Shown one piece after another: positions 36,515 to 47,982 of a DNA stretch of 64,000 bases. Origin of the DNA: Diploscapter coronatus (lineage: Eukaryota; Nematoda; Chromadorea; Rhabditida; Rhabditidae); the NCBI GenBank assembly GCA_964036155.1, contig OZ038423.1:78383249-78447248 (forward strand), read 5' to 3'. Position 1 is the stretch's first letter, and every line of letters starts with the position of its first letter. The position numbers and the translations under genes were made by a program. The notes beneath the pieces were generated by a model that had not been told where the DNA came from, made no database searches, and saw only the letters and a program-made list of their open reading frames with translations.

Positions 36515-37771
36515 TTATCTTGTTAATTTTCCGACTTCTCGCCATTTATTTGTTTGTGGATCGTATTCTTCGATTGAATTGCAAAAATTTTCCCAGCAGC
36601 TTTTTTCATATCTAAGTTAACAAATATTTCGTATGAAGATATGCAAAATTTCAGCTCACCCTCCGATTGCATACAATTTCCCGTTAGAGACAATATGCGA
36701 ATGACCCTTTCTTGCATAATTCATATTAGCGATTCGAGACATTCGACTGGCAACTGGAGCTGAGGGGTCGAAACACAGACAGTATTCTGATACACCACAC
36801 CCATACCTAAATATATAATGATACGTTGTTTATCATACAGCATTAAAGACCTCAATCCTCCAGTTATGTAAATCCTTCCATTTAAAGATGCAATTCCGAA
36901 AGAATATTGTCCTTTTGGAAGCTCTCCAATTTCAATCCATTCCCGTTCATCGTCTGATAATCGATATATCTTTCTACTTCCCCATCCATCAATAACTGAA
37001 TATCCATAGTTACAATAATGAAAATGCTATAATGTGACCGTATAAAATTTCATCGCATGTTATTGTTCGAGCACGTCTAATTGGAAGAGGAAAATCAGGT
37101 CCTGTTTCCCATTTTCCATCTATTAAAACCTGAATAAATTATTTCATGGACTTTCATTCGATCTTCTTACGTCAACTCGACTCGTATCTTCCTTTGTTTC
37201 AGGATCCTTTCCACCCAAATAATACAATTTGTCTTTGAAATAAGCCATAGATGCATGCCTACGCCATTCAGGAGGATCTGGACCTGTAAAATTCTTTGAA
37301 TCGATCATTCATGGATTTGTTGATAAGACCTCTTGAAATTTGTCGAGTATTCAAGTCATATATTTCAAACGATTTGCTACGAAATCCAATTGCGAAAATC
37401 TAAAATTTACAAAATTGACAATGCAAAATAAACTAATTTACCTTATCTTTTATAGTTGTAACTTCCCATGGCCTGAAACAATTGAAGCTCGCAATCTGCT
37501 TAACAGAATTAGTATGCGAATCAAACAGACAGATTCTTCCTTCTTTGATATTGTCGTTTTCATAATCCACTAAATATTAGAATTAATTTTCGCTCATACA
37601 AAGAAATATTTTCCTACGATAGAATAAAATTTTCCTCTCGAGCGCTTTCGGCAGATATCTCCTGATTATTCGCATCATTCGCTTATTAGTCCAGGCGAAT
37701 TGTCCCAAGTCTTTGAGTTCGGGATATTCGCAGATCAGCAATATCATTTCGACTGGTAGATTGGCTAGCAT
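36515..37771 (-). CDS. F-box/Kelch-repeat protein
   Basis: The start codon at 37769-37771 opens an F-box (LPVEMILLICEYPELKDLGQ then FAWTNKRMMRII), followed after KALERKILFY by Kelch repeats: [82 protein letters not shown] and IEEYDPQTNKWREVGKLT, then the stop TAA (36515-36517). F-box/Kelch proteins are SCF ubiquitin-ligase substrate receptors: the F-box binds Skp1 and the propeller binds the target. Nine exons are separated by 41-49 nt introns, apart from a longer last one (its acceptor, GAAAAAAG, lacks a pyrimidine tract and is the least certain junction). It is paralogous to residues 381-685 of the Hsp70-Kelch protein; intron positions and intron sequences match. Confidence 0.88.
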
Positions 37772-40157
37772 CTTTGTGAAGAGACCTAAACAATCAGCAT
37801 AGTATTATTTCGAAATGAAAATAGTAAAAGAATATTGGTTGAATGAGAAAGTGTGCAATTAACAAGTTTGAAATGAAAGTAATCCTATCTAAATAACATC
37901 AAGTTAAGATTCAGAATATACAGATTGAAGCTAAAAATAAGTGAGGAAGAAAAGGAAAAATGACTATGGAAGACGAGAATTGAGAACTGAATGAGAGGAT
38001 AAAGAATTTGACAAGTGGATCTTGGGGTCACTTACTCGGTACTTTCTGTATCTTTCCATGCACTATTTCCTCTTCATTGATTATGCAGGTAATTTTTGGA
38101 GATATGTCATGATCACGTCAGAAAAAGCCTTTGGGTTAAAAGTGTCTTCACATTTGTAATCGTAGTCTAGCAAGTCCGAATGACGTAGAATTGAACGAGA
38201 TCTTCAAAATCAAATAATGGTTGACTCTGAAAAAATTCTACAGGTGCAGACTACTTCTTTTTCCGAAAACACTTGAAATTCCCCTTATTTTCCATAGTTA
38301 AGACATAGTTTAAACGATGTCGTATTTTTGAAGCATTGTTGTACTACAGTAATGCGGTTTCCGACAATGAATCAAGACAATAAATAAGTGTAATTGAAGG
38401 ACCTTGCAGGGTCTATAAGATTTTATAGGATAGTTCTATCCATTTTTGTAGAATAATTGTTTTCGAAAGTCTTTTATAGCAACAGTTTTCTTTGTATCTT
38501 CTGTCAGGTGTCATTCTTCACTACCTATTAGGAAACTAGCAAATAAAGGTCTGAAAGCACTATTGGTAACTTTTCCCTTTCAAATACCACGTTTTTGCAA
38601 GGGGACGAAACTCGGGACTCTAAATATAAATACTAGTTTCGATCCTAAAAGCTAGTCTAAATTTATGAATACTAATTTTAATGCAAGAGTGAAATGAGCT
38701 TTATTTTAAAAGGAAAGTTTTGGTCCTAAGGTTCTGAAGTCCGGAAGAGTCAGACCTAAGGTTCCAGTGATAGATAGAAGACATTATGACTGAAATACAA
38801 GTACATATAAACCCACTCAAAAGGGTTTTATATTAAAAAATAAAAGCGAAGGTTTTATTCGCAGGTGAAAGTCCCTCAAATATGGAATCAGTCGCCAAAA
38901 TATTTTTACCAGGGTGATGTACGAGCAACAGATGTCGAAAAGAAATTATGTACGAGTCACTGACGTCGAGATTTTAAGAATATTGGTTAATCTCCTTTCA
39001 TGAGAATCACTTTTGGATACAAATAGAGCGGTTTTCACGAATAAAACAACCTCCGCTTTTATTTTTTAATAAAACCCCTTTTGAATGGGTTTTAAAATAA
39101 TTTCTTGAATTTTTTTCGCTTCGGAAATGGATACAGAACCCAATGACCTGTTTATGCATGGATAAGTTACTGCAATGGGGTCAGTTTGACAAAGTGGCTA
39201 GCAGTCCCTACCCAAAATGATGGAATTTTTTCTTCAAACTCCTTTCATTCTCGAGACTTGGTGTAGTATATTAATTTTCAATTGAACTTGGAATAATTAG
39301 TGTATTTTTTATTTGTTTTACTTCAGAAGAAACAACACTAATTCCGATAAGAAGCAGCAATAATCAGAATCTATCAAAATCGCGTCAAAATACCATCTTC
39401 GAAGTGCTATGACATTTTTCGTATATTAGTCTATTTAAAATATCGATTTCACTCATTTGCTAGTAAAAATTATTTTTAACTTGAATTTCCCTGTTTTACG
39501 TTTCTGCACCTGTATAAATGATATTTAGAATATAAAATATCAGCTCATATGATATTCTGTGAAAAACACTGCTTTTTCATAAATAATAAATAACTTGTCT
39601 GTAAATCTAAACACGAAATAAAAATTATAGATTTCTCTTTAGTGAATATTTAAAATGACTACCAAATAACTGTATATTAATTGAAAATCAGATCGTACCT
39701 TTCACTCATTACAAGTTTTATTGATAAAGGGTAAAATTATTGTTATCTTCAGTTTTCTTTGTGAAAATTTATTATCAATTAACATATATTTGATATTTGA
39801 TGATGACAATATTAGATGAAAAGTCTGGTGAATACTCATTTCTGGAAAACATTCGCTTCTCGTATAGTGGAGAACAAGAGTTAGGAACAAAGAGTATACA
39901 GTATCTACCTCCTCAGATTCTATAACAATAAAATATATCTTTTCATAAAATATTAATGGAATTCTAAAGTCGATGATATTTCATTTGCATCAAGACGAAG
40001 GAAATGGAATAAATTGATTTTGTTTCTAATGTCGTTCTAATTCACCTGTCGATTGAAGTATATAACTTGAAGTTTTCTAGAATGTATCAAGACAGCGCGA
40101 TAAATTTCGATTCTATTGGTACCTATAAAATTTTCTAATTTTTCAATTATTTTACCT
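37772..40157. other. Intergenic, AT-rich, with a MITE
   Basis: No gene found. Contains the 290 bp inverted-repeat element at 38807-39096 and a pair of CCTAAGGTTC repeats near 38726 and 38757. The open stretch at 39702-39890 (-) is without support. Confidence 0.5.
38807..39096. mobile_element. MITE of about 290 bp with roughly 57 bp inverted termini
   Basis: The left arm (AAACCCACTCAAAAGGGTTT, then TTAAAAAATAAAAGCG and TTTTATTCG) is repeated inverted at 39039-39096, with a few mismatches and a small indel. No open reading frame. Target duplication could not be fixed by eye. Its terminal sequence differs from MITE families A and B. Confidence 0.75.
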
Positions 40158-40626
40158 ATGAAAATGGAAGGGTATAATAATGGCAGTAAGATTTATTAAT
40201 TTAAGGGATAAAAAATTTCTCTATAATAATATCTCTATATGAAAAATTTTGTAGGATTTTAATTAAAATACGATTTTTCAGTGTTAGATACTATCGAATT
40301 CATTAAACAGACTGGAGATTTTTACTTTGTGATGATTATTGGCTTCATTATATCTACTTTTCCAGTTATCATACCTAATCTACTGTTAAGAATTTCCGAC
40401 AGTGAATTATCGGAATTAAAGGATGTAATTTGACTTATTTAGCAAATGTTATAATATTATTGATTATAGGCACCTTATTATCCAATATATTACCAAATGA
40501 GAAGATTCGCAACTTTCTTTCCGGCTGTATTAGTTTCACCATCATTAGCTATATTTGGCATGTTGTTTCTATTGGTATTAAAGTTATGTTTGCTTGGTAA
40601 TTCGCATTCGTTAAAATTTTCCTATA

Positions 40627-41156
40627 CAGTGGCGATCGAAAGTTTTGAAATATTATCGTTATGAATGCAGACTGGTATGTCTCATAATTGCGGATTAATT
40701 AGAATGCAGCTTCGCACACATATTCTTCTGTTGTAACTTTTTCATTCATTGGGGTATAGAAATATCTTGACTTCCGAGCATTGTATTAATTCTCCTAGTA
40801 TGATTGAGATTTCAGAGATTAGGAGACAGAGTCCATGTTTAACACTCAACATGGAGTATGAGGGTTCAATAGTATAGTGAGAGGGGAACAGGAGAAAACA
40901 AGTTTGCAGCTAGATGTTGTTCAGAGAGGAAATCCTCTAGGTAAGACTGGGAAGAGACTGTCCATGGCAAGGAGAGGAGCATGTAAAATTAGAGATGAGA
41001 GAGTTTAGGGATAGAAACATTGATTGTAATCACAGTTCGATCCTGTTACACTGTGTTGAGAATTCTTGCCAATTTCCACTCGAATTTATCTATAATTATT
41101 GGTCCTATCAGACTATATTCATAATCACAATTGTTCCAAACTTTTGACTGCCACTG
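40627..41156. mobile_element. MITE family A, Tc1-like, 530 bp, in an intron of the receptor gene
   Basis: Starts CAGTGGCGATCGAAAGTTTT and ends inverted (CAAACTTTTGACTGCCACTG), with TA on both sides (40625-40626 and 41157-41158). The inverted ends extend about 50 bp (through TTATGAAT) with mismatches and match the ends of the element at 9216-9416. No transposase reading frame is visible. Confidence 0.85.
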
Positions 41157-41792
41157 TACGCTAATTTTTAGAAAAGTAATTTAGGCTTAATTGGGAACAA
41201 TCCTAATAATATAATTATTTATTGGGTAAGAAGTTCGCAAATGACGAAATGAGCTCTTGAATTGGAAACGTTTGAAGTTCGCTTATTGCCTACACTATTT
41301 CATAAATACTCTCGATTTGAAACGCCATACTATCATTTTCTCATTTCGTCATACATACAAAAAGTAATTTCATCATTCCATCAATTACAGGTTTACAAGT
41401 TGCTAGCTTTATATGTTTCGGTGCAAGCTATCATATGGACATCTTATTACTTAATTTGCTTCTTCTTCTTGTTTCTGATAGTGAGTCCAGTCGTAGCATC
41501 GCTTAACATCTGTCTTGTTATCCAGCGACTTGTGCTCACATATGAACTACCACGCCTAACAAATCTGCTTACCAAATAAGTGAAAACTCATTTGCACTAT
41601 TAATATAATGAAAATTTCAGGGATAACCTGAAAAGGATCATTCGTTGCATTATTTCGTTTGCGATAATTCTAAATTTAGTGCCTCTTATTACAATAATTA
41701 TGATGTATTATTATAAAAATTTAGAATATGGATTAATTCCATTTGTAAGTTGAAGACATCACGTTTTCAATACCTTAATCATGCATAAAGTG

Positions 41793-42000
41793 TTATGATT
41801 AGAGAGACCAATTCTACTTCTTTCAAGGGAGAGAAAGAACGCATGAAGTTTTTCGACGTTTCAATTATCATTAATTACCCCATTAATTAGTTGATAGTTT
41901 CATGAAACCAAAATACCAAATAAGGTAATAAATGGCGCCCGAAATGATGGCGTCGTTAGTTTTTCGAAAAAAAAACCACTTGACCTCTCTAGTTATGATA
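41793..42000. repeat. Dispersed repeat copy 1 (second copy at 56950-57310)
   Basis: About 180 bp shared in direct orientation with 56950-57126, including GGGAGAGAAAGAA, TTAATTAGTTGATA, TTTCATGAAACCAAAA and CGCCCGAAATGATGGCGTCG. Homology resumes at ACCTCTCTAGTTATGAT after an insertion in the other copy. It lies in an intron of the damaged receptor gene. Non-coding. Confidence 0.8.
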
Positions 42001-43684
42001 TAATAGGAGACAAAAGTTTTGAGTCACCTATCCTCTATCTCTGCGCCAATGTTTAGAAAAGTCGCTTGCACTTCTTCAGATTTGGCTGAAATTTAGCACA
42101 ATTTCATGTTTTCCACGTGTATCTGTGTTTTCAAAATTCAGCTAAATTCGATCAGTGCAGAGTAGATTTTGATGTCGACACAGAATGAGGATTATCCAAT
42201 AATTTTGTTCGACACTGTGATAACCCTTTCTTATGTTACTTCATTCTATTTTATTTTTGATCACTAGAAATCACATAATAATTCAACATATTTAGTTATT
42301 ACACTTTTCTTTGGATATTCTGGCCCTTATTGCATCACTTCTCTACTTTGCTCTATATTTCAAATTTCGTGATTTGGCAAGAATATCATCAAGTTCGAAA
42401 CATAAATCCGATAATCGAAGGATATTATATATGATGGTCCCTTTATTGGTGCAGCATGTAAGTAACTTAAGAACAGTTGGTTTATTTGACCTCTTTGGTT
42501 GTCAAACTCAGACATCACAGGGACAGGATGCAAAACCTGATCCGGGATACCCTTTAAGGCTTAACTTTTTAGTTGAGCTTTTACAAATATCAATTCAATT
42601 CTAATTCATCGTGGTTATAACATTGTCGAAGAAATGGTATTAAGATTGAAATCAGCGAGAAAAAGATCTAAGGAACACTTGAATTCGAAGATGATAAACG
42701 GGGAACAGTCACTGAGCACTAAAATCTTTGGTGCGCAGTGACATACACCCATTTTGTGAATAGGGGTTACTGCCAGTACAACTAAATTCATTTTTCTACT
42801 GAGTGATTTGATTTACGACATTTGAAATTATATAATTATTTCATACAAAAATAATCATAAAAATTAATTTAGGCATCAACGATTAGCTTTTCAGTATTAT
42901 TATTATATTATAGTAATAATTTAAAGCGTGTTCAAAATGAAACAAAACTTTAAGTGTCAAACGTGGATGGAAATCTCAACGTATATGGGGGTATTTTCAT
43001 ATATTCACGAGCATTCGATGCATACTTGTCGTGCATAACTGTACCACTTTCGTTTATAATTGCCAGTCCGAAACGACGCCAAGCCATTAGACAATATTTC
43101 TCGAAAATGTATGATATTATAATATTAAAAAGGCTAATTTATAAATGTTAATTGCGTAGTTCTCAATTCAGCTGACATGAACTTCACGATGTTGATTTAG
43201 TTTGCAAAAGTTAGTTCGAATACTTTCAAATCTCAGAATTGTTTGAACCCGACACCGATAAAGAAAACTTGCCAACAATGTTTTTTTCTTAGTTTTAATG
43301 ATGAATTTCAGGAGGAACAATAGACTGAGACCTTTGATGTCCATGATCAGCCACAATAATCGTAATAATCAGATTCATCCATCATCGAATCAAAATATAG
43401 CTGTAATTGCATAATAAATGTCAAATTTCTAATCTCAATAAATGATCTTTAAAAAATATTATTTCATAAAATATGTTTATGATAAGACTAGCTCATAAAT
43501 AAATAAATCACCTGCAAATCTAAGCACAAAACACAATAAAAATGCCAGCCTTCTTTCTAGTCAATATGCCAAATTGCTGCATATGATTTCATAATCAGTT
43601 TTTATATAATGGTGTGAAAACTCATTTTTCAATTTCAACTTCATTGCATCAAACTAAAAGATAATTACTCTCATTGGCTCTTCA

Positions 43685-43866
43685 ATGATTTTACCTGAAC
43701 ACATTAGCGGTAATTGTTTTAATTTTCATGCATTTGATCAAATTATGCATACTGATATTTAGGCTTCGATTTTATAGGATTGTTTGGGATAGTTGCATTT
43801 GCCGGTGGAATTATTTTTATTCCAATAACTCTTAGCAATTTCAGACGACTAGCTAAGGGAATTTAA
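43685..43866 (+). pseudogene. Truncated start of a receptor gene paralog
   Basis: Exon 43685-43709 (ATGATTTTACCTGAACACAT...) and, after a TATTTAG acceptor, exon 43763-43866 read MILPEHISG, then FDFIGLFGIVAFAGGIIF, and stop at TAA. The second exon lines up with the TM1 exon of the gene at 40158-43414, including the shared end (GGAATTTAAGGATGT versus GAATTAAAGGATGT). No further receptor exons follow, so it is a broken duplicate. Confidence 0.6.
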
Positions 43867-43927
43867 GGATGTGACTTGGAATTTTTAGTTTCGACATGAA
43901 AAGTGGGCTTGTTGGGTTGTTGAGATT

Positions 43928-44203
43928 TAAGAGTGAATGTCAGTAAGGGCCAAAGTCGGTGTTTCCAGGGGTCTGTCGATTTGGCTCAAAAATAGGAAAG
44001 TTATGAACGTTTTCTGACACCGAGTATGTAAAAACTTAAAATTAGCATAACTCCACCCACTTACACTTTTATGAAAAACAAATCATACCATGATGATCAG
44101 CGTGAAAAACTAAACAATACATGTGAAAATCAGCCCGATTTATGGACCCCTGTTTATGCCCCTTTGCTAAGACTTTGATTTTTGCTGACATTTACTCTCA
44201 ATT
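43928..44203. mobile_element. MITE of about 276 bp with roughly 65 bp inverted termini
   Basis: Left arm AAGAGTGAATGTCAGTAAGG ... CAGGGGTCTGTCGATTTGGC is inverted on the right (GACCCCTG ... GCTGACATTTACTCTCA). No coding capacity. A related arm in the same orientation as the right end is at about 50365-50445 (GTGAAAATCAGCC ... TGACATTCACTCTTAA). Confidence 0.7.
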
Positions 44204-46006
44204 TGATCGTTTATTGAAATAAATTCGAAAATCTTCGCAAGCGTTCTTGTCTGTGCCTTAAAGAAATTATGCTCATGATACTTCCAAAGATTCGCCAATC
44301 ACAGTAACCGATGAAGCAAATATATGATGAAAACATATTGATAGGAAAGAACTTAGATCTTAATCAGTTAGAATCTTAAAATTATAGAAAAAATTGCTAT
44401 AAAACTACTTTATGACCGTATAACATTTCTCATGAATACAAATGATAGAACTATTGAATACTGATATGGTAAAATTAATGTCATAAAAATTGAATAAAGG
44501 AAGATTACTTATCAGTTTTGAAAATTTCATTAATGTTTTAATTAAATCAATGAAAGGTACCGTTTGAAAATTTCTATATTTGTGAAGAGTATTATACAAA
44601 TTTTCAGCCTATTAAGACCATGAAAATTAGAATTTTAAATCTTTTTCTATTTTATAAAATGGGTATCGAATTTACACCTGAGTCGCCACGGAATTATTAC
44701 CAATCCAATAAATTTAAATTTGAGCTTTGTTCACTGCAAACAATTTATCAATCTTTTTTTTTTATAAATAGAGTGTGACTACAAAATAAAGCTCACATTT
44801 CACCAAAGCACTATCTTATCTTCGCATGAACTCATAGACACACTTTAATATGCATATACACTACATAAATTACTTCCCTTTTCACAGTATAAACAACGAG
44901 TGAGAAAAGACAAAAAGTGAAAAAATAACGCGCGAAATGAAGAGACGCAGATTTTCCTCTTTAGCGAGAGAACAACCGTAATCATCGCTATATCAATAGA
45001 CCAATTGCTGATTTATGACGAATGTTATAACGAATTTTATCTCCCTCGTTGAGAGACACAGAAAAAGGTGAAAAGGGAAGTCATATAACGTAGTGATAAG
45101 ACAAAATATCTACAGTATGTCAAATAAAATGGCCCATATATGACCCATTTGGCGAATTTTATCGCTTATCTTTCCGTACAAAGACTAAACTCATTGAAAA
45201 TGGCATCAATTAACGATAATGTAATCGAAACAACTCACCATCAGCATGAGAAATCTTATGGAATCAAAAAGTTAATGAGTTCGCCTTTTTGAACCCTGTC
45301 ATTAATAACTTTTGACTATTCTCTTATATAACGCCAGTTACTTACAATATTTCGTCACCTTGGAGAGAGGAGTTTCATCACCTCAAACCTGTTCTGTAAA
45401 GGTTGAGAGTCCTTCCAGAGATGTAGACGCCTGGATGGAATTATTAGATAGCGGAGCCATATATAAAGCGGCGCCCTTGTAACTTCACTTCGTTTTACCT
45501 TTATTGTATTCCAACTCAATTGAATAAACCTTTCCTATTTCATGCAGTCCTATTTACCGTAATCCAAGTATAGCCTAACCCTACGCCCTAAGTAGCCTGC
45601 ACATGTTATTTGACTGCTCTTCACTTTAAATTTCTGAATTTGAAAAAAAATATATTGATTTTATCGAATAATTGAAATTTCATCCTCAATTATTCTTGTA
45701 AAATCATAAAAACGGATCATTTTCCATCTGCCTTCAAACTTATCTAGTAAGGTTAACTCTCTTATGAAAAATTGTTCCATTTCTTCTATTGCCAATTTTG
45801 AAATCAGTAAGGTTAGAAGCGAATTATTCAGTATTGAAAAGAGTTATTGAGGTCCACCGAAAATATTCAACAATAAGAAAATAGTGAGTTAGAGAAGTGA
45901 GTCTTTTCACTACAATATCTTACTTTAAATTGCACATTCATGCCTTATATTGCGTTGTATCGATATATTCAAATTATCTATAATTGAAATTTTTCAATTT
46001 GTAGAG
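44204..46006. other. Intergenic with a possible solo LTR
   Basis: AT-rich; nothing coding seen. The segment around 45010-45600 looks like a promoter/polyadenylation module (see separate entry). Confidence 0.45.
45020..45600 (+). mobile_element. Possible solo LTR (boundaries uncertain)
   Basis: A compact module contains ATATATAAAG (45460-45469), a GC-richer start-like segment (GCGGCGCCCTTG), a T-rich stretch, then AATAAA (45524-45529) in CAATTGAATAAACC. TATA box and polyadenylation signal about 60 bp apart in non-coding DNA is typical of retrotransposon LTRs. Termini and target duplication could not be defined, and no internal retroelement coding sequence is nearby, hence low confidence. Confidence 0.3.
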
Positions 46007-47528
46007 ATGCCTGGCCCAAATTGGATACCTTTTGTGTCACAGATCAAATCAGGCTTTCAAGTACTAACCGGTGACTTCAAGGGTGCATTACAGACACAAA
46101 AGGATTTTCTCCAAGAATGCCCTGTAGTCTCACAAGCCACTTCAACTGTGCAACTCGTTGCCGGAGATCCAGAAGGAGCAGTGAAAACGCAAAAGCGCTG
46201 TTTGAACACCGTCAGCAATGTTGCAAACGGAACTCCTGGCGTTGGGCATTTAAAAGGTACGAGACTTCTCAAGAGTTCTATGAGTCTTTAATAGAAAAAG
46301 GTATTAAGTAGTAGGGGGAATTCTTGAGGAAGGTCAATCTTAAATCCTCTAGCTCAGTTTCACATCTAAATCTAATCTAAACAATTAGTATTTTTGTCGA
46401 TTGTGTCTGTTCAAGCTTAGATCTCAGCTTCTGTGCAAGATCATCTCCACAAATCATCTATGGCTGAATAGCCCGTCTCCTGTAGATGTGCAACGAAGCA
46501 AGCCCGATCCAATTTGAACTATCTATATGCTAATTTTTCGTCCGAATGCCTATTTTGTTCATTGTACTCCAAACTATACAATCTATAAACAATACATTCT
46601 ATTTCTCCGAACTCTGCACTCTATCTTTCTGATTTTTACACTCTATCTCAATTTTATGAAACTCCTAACTCAACCCTGACGAAGCCAAGGACCTAGATGA
46701 GGACGGCTGTGAAGCGGCCGTCCGACTCTAGTTATATTTTAACTGTTCGATTTTGGACATGCATTAATGTTAGAAAAAAGTCCTTACACTTTAATATTTA
46801 ACAGTAAATACCGGTACATCTACCGATTTTCATCAGCTAGAATAGCATTAAACGATTTATCAACCAATATATTAGTAAAACATTCGGATTGTCAAGCAAT
46901 TTGCTGAAGAAGGACCTCAATTGTCAATTTCAGGCATTGTTCACTATGCATGTGGCGACGAAGAGGGCGGAGACAGGGCAATGAACTCTGCCACTCGTTC
47001 AACGGTTGTCATCGGGAGTGGAGCAATCGCTACTGTGACCACCGGAGGTTATTGATAGTATTTTTAATATTTAAATTAATAAATTGTTGATACGGCTATT
47101 CGATTTATTACTGTTATGGGTGAGGCGATTTATTCTAAAATATTTTCAATATTGGTATCGGCTTGTTTTGCCCTACATTTATCCTTAATAATAATTATAT
47201 CTCACTAATTAGGCAACTAATTATAAGATTATAAAAATGAGGTGTAGCAAAAATCCAATAGCCTTAACATCAAATCAGACGTGGCCATAAAAAAACATGC
47301 AACAGAATGAAAATTTTAGGCGTTGGTGCAATTCCAGCAGCAATACTCGCGGGAACAGCTTATGATACGGCTGGAACAGCGATCACTAATAAACCACAAG
47401 GATCATTGGCTGTGATCGATAACTTTATCGATGATCCTGATTCTGGCAAATTGTTCGATATTGGGCACGCTTACTATTCTGATGGAAAGAAGGGTAATAA
47501 GGGGGGGAAAATGTCTAAAAGGGCTTAA
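46007..47528 (+). CDS. Conserved-looking protein of unknown function (3 exons, 190 aa)
   Basis: Exons 46007-46256, 46934-47047 and 47320-47528 total 573 nt with matching phase. The protein begins MPGPNWIPFVSQIKSGFQ and has a duplicated motif, GDFKGALQTQKDFLQE and GDPEGAVKTQKRCLN, with a third related unit GDEEGGDRAMNSATRS. A Gly/Ala-rich, weakly hydrophobic segment follows (VVIGSGAIATVTTGGVGAIP, AAILAGTAYDTAGTAI), then a polar tail (PQGSLAVIDNFIDDPDSGK) ending KKGNKGGKMSKRA. I recall similar uncharacterised nematode proteins but cannot name the family. The start follows a TTTGTAG acceptor by two bases, so the mRNA is probably trans-spliced. The glycine-rich segment could insert in or bind membranes; this is a guess. 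Confidence 0.83.
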
Positions 47529-47982
47529 CGAAATTGTCGATAGTATCGTAGAGAGCAACGGACTTGAAAATGAGAGTATATAGTAAGGGAGATAATGAGA
47601 AGAAAAGAGTAAGTGAGAAGCATTTCTTCCCTTTTTCTCTAACTTCTCTTCTGTCTCTCTCATTATTTCTCGTTTCAGGTAAAGGCATACGTTTCTCAAG
47701 TTGTCAAATTCTCACATACTAGCGATTCTTTATTATTTTCTTTGATTTGCGGTTAATCTCATTTGATTTTTTCTATTGTGATATTATATATTTGGACATG
47801 AATAAATTATTTAACGCATTATATCAATGCTCTTAGTTTGTCGCGTTATTAAGAGGCATTCTTTGTAAGACTCGAACAACCTTCAAAGAGAGTCCGCATT
47901 TGGGAAAAGCCTCTCAAATCCAAAAACAAACCATATAGGGTGATAGAGTTTTGAACGCTGATTCTAAAAAATATACATTTTA

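Larger units (their letters stand above)
40158..43414 (+). pseudogene. 7-transmembrane receptor-like gene, probably damaged
   Basis: Exons can be followed: 40158-40185 (MKMEGYNNG), about 40284-40427 (TM1, FYFVMIIGFIIS), an exon with RRFATFFPAVLVSP, then after a 530 bp MITE an exon near 41391-41578 ending NICLVIQRLVLTYELPR. Later exons give IIRCIISFAIILNLVPL, LDILALIASLLYFALYF, STISFSVLLLYYSNN, then YSRAFDAYLSCITVPLSF with SPKRRQAIRQYF (TM7), and a polar tail ending at TAA 43412-43414. The pattern is that of a nematode chemosensory GPCR, but I cannot assign the class. Two problems suggest loss of function: the phase expected at the 41391 exon does not lead into the NICLVIQR frame without a shift, and an in-frame TAA at about 42951-42953 separates TM6 from TM7 (unless a 27 nt intron is removed, which would be unusually short). 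Could be a functional gene with a mis-modelled exon. Confidence 0.65.

Noticed and set aside
47403..47699. 98-codon minus-strand frame
   Set aside because: Antisense to the last exon of the 46007-47528 gene and to a pyrimidine-rich inverted repeat.
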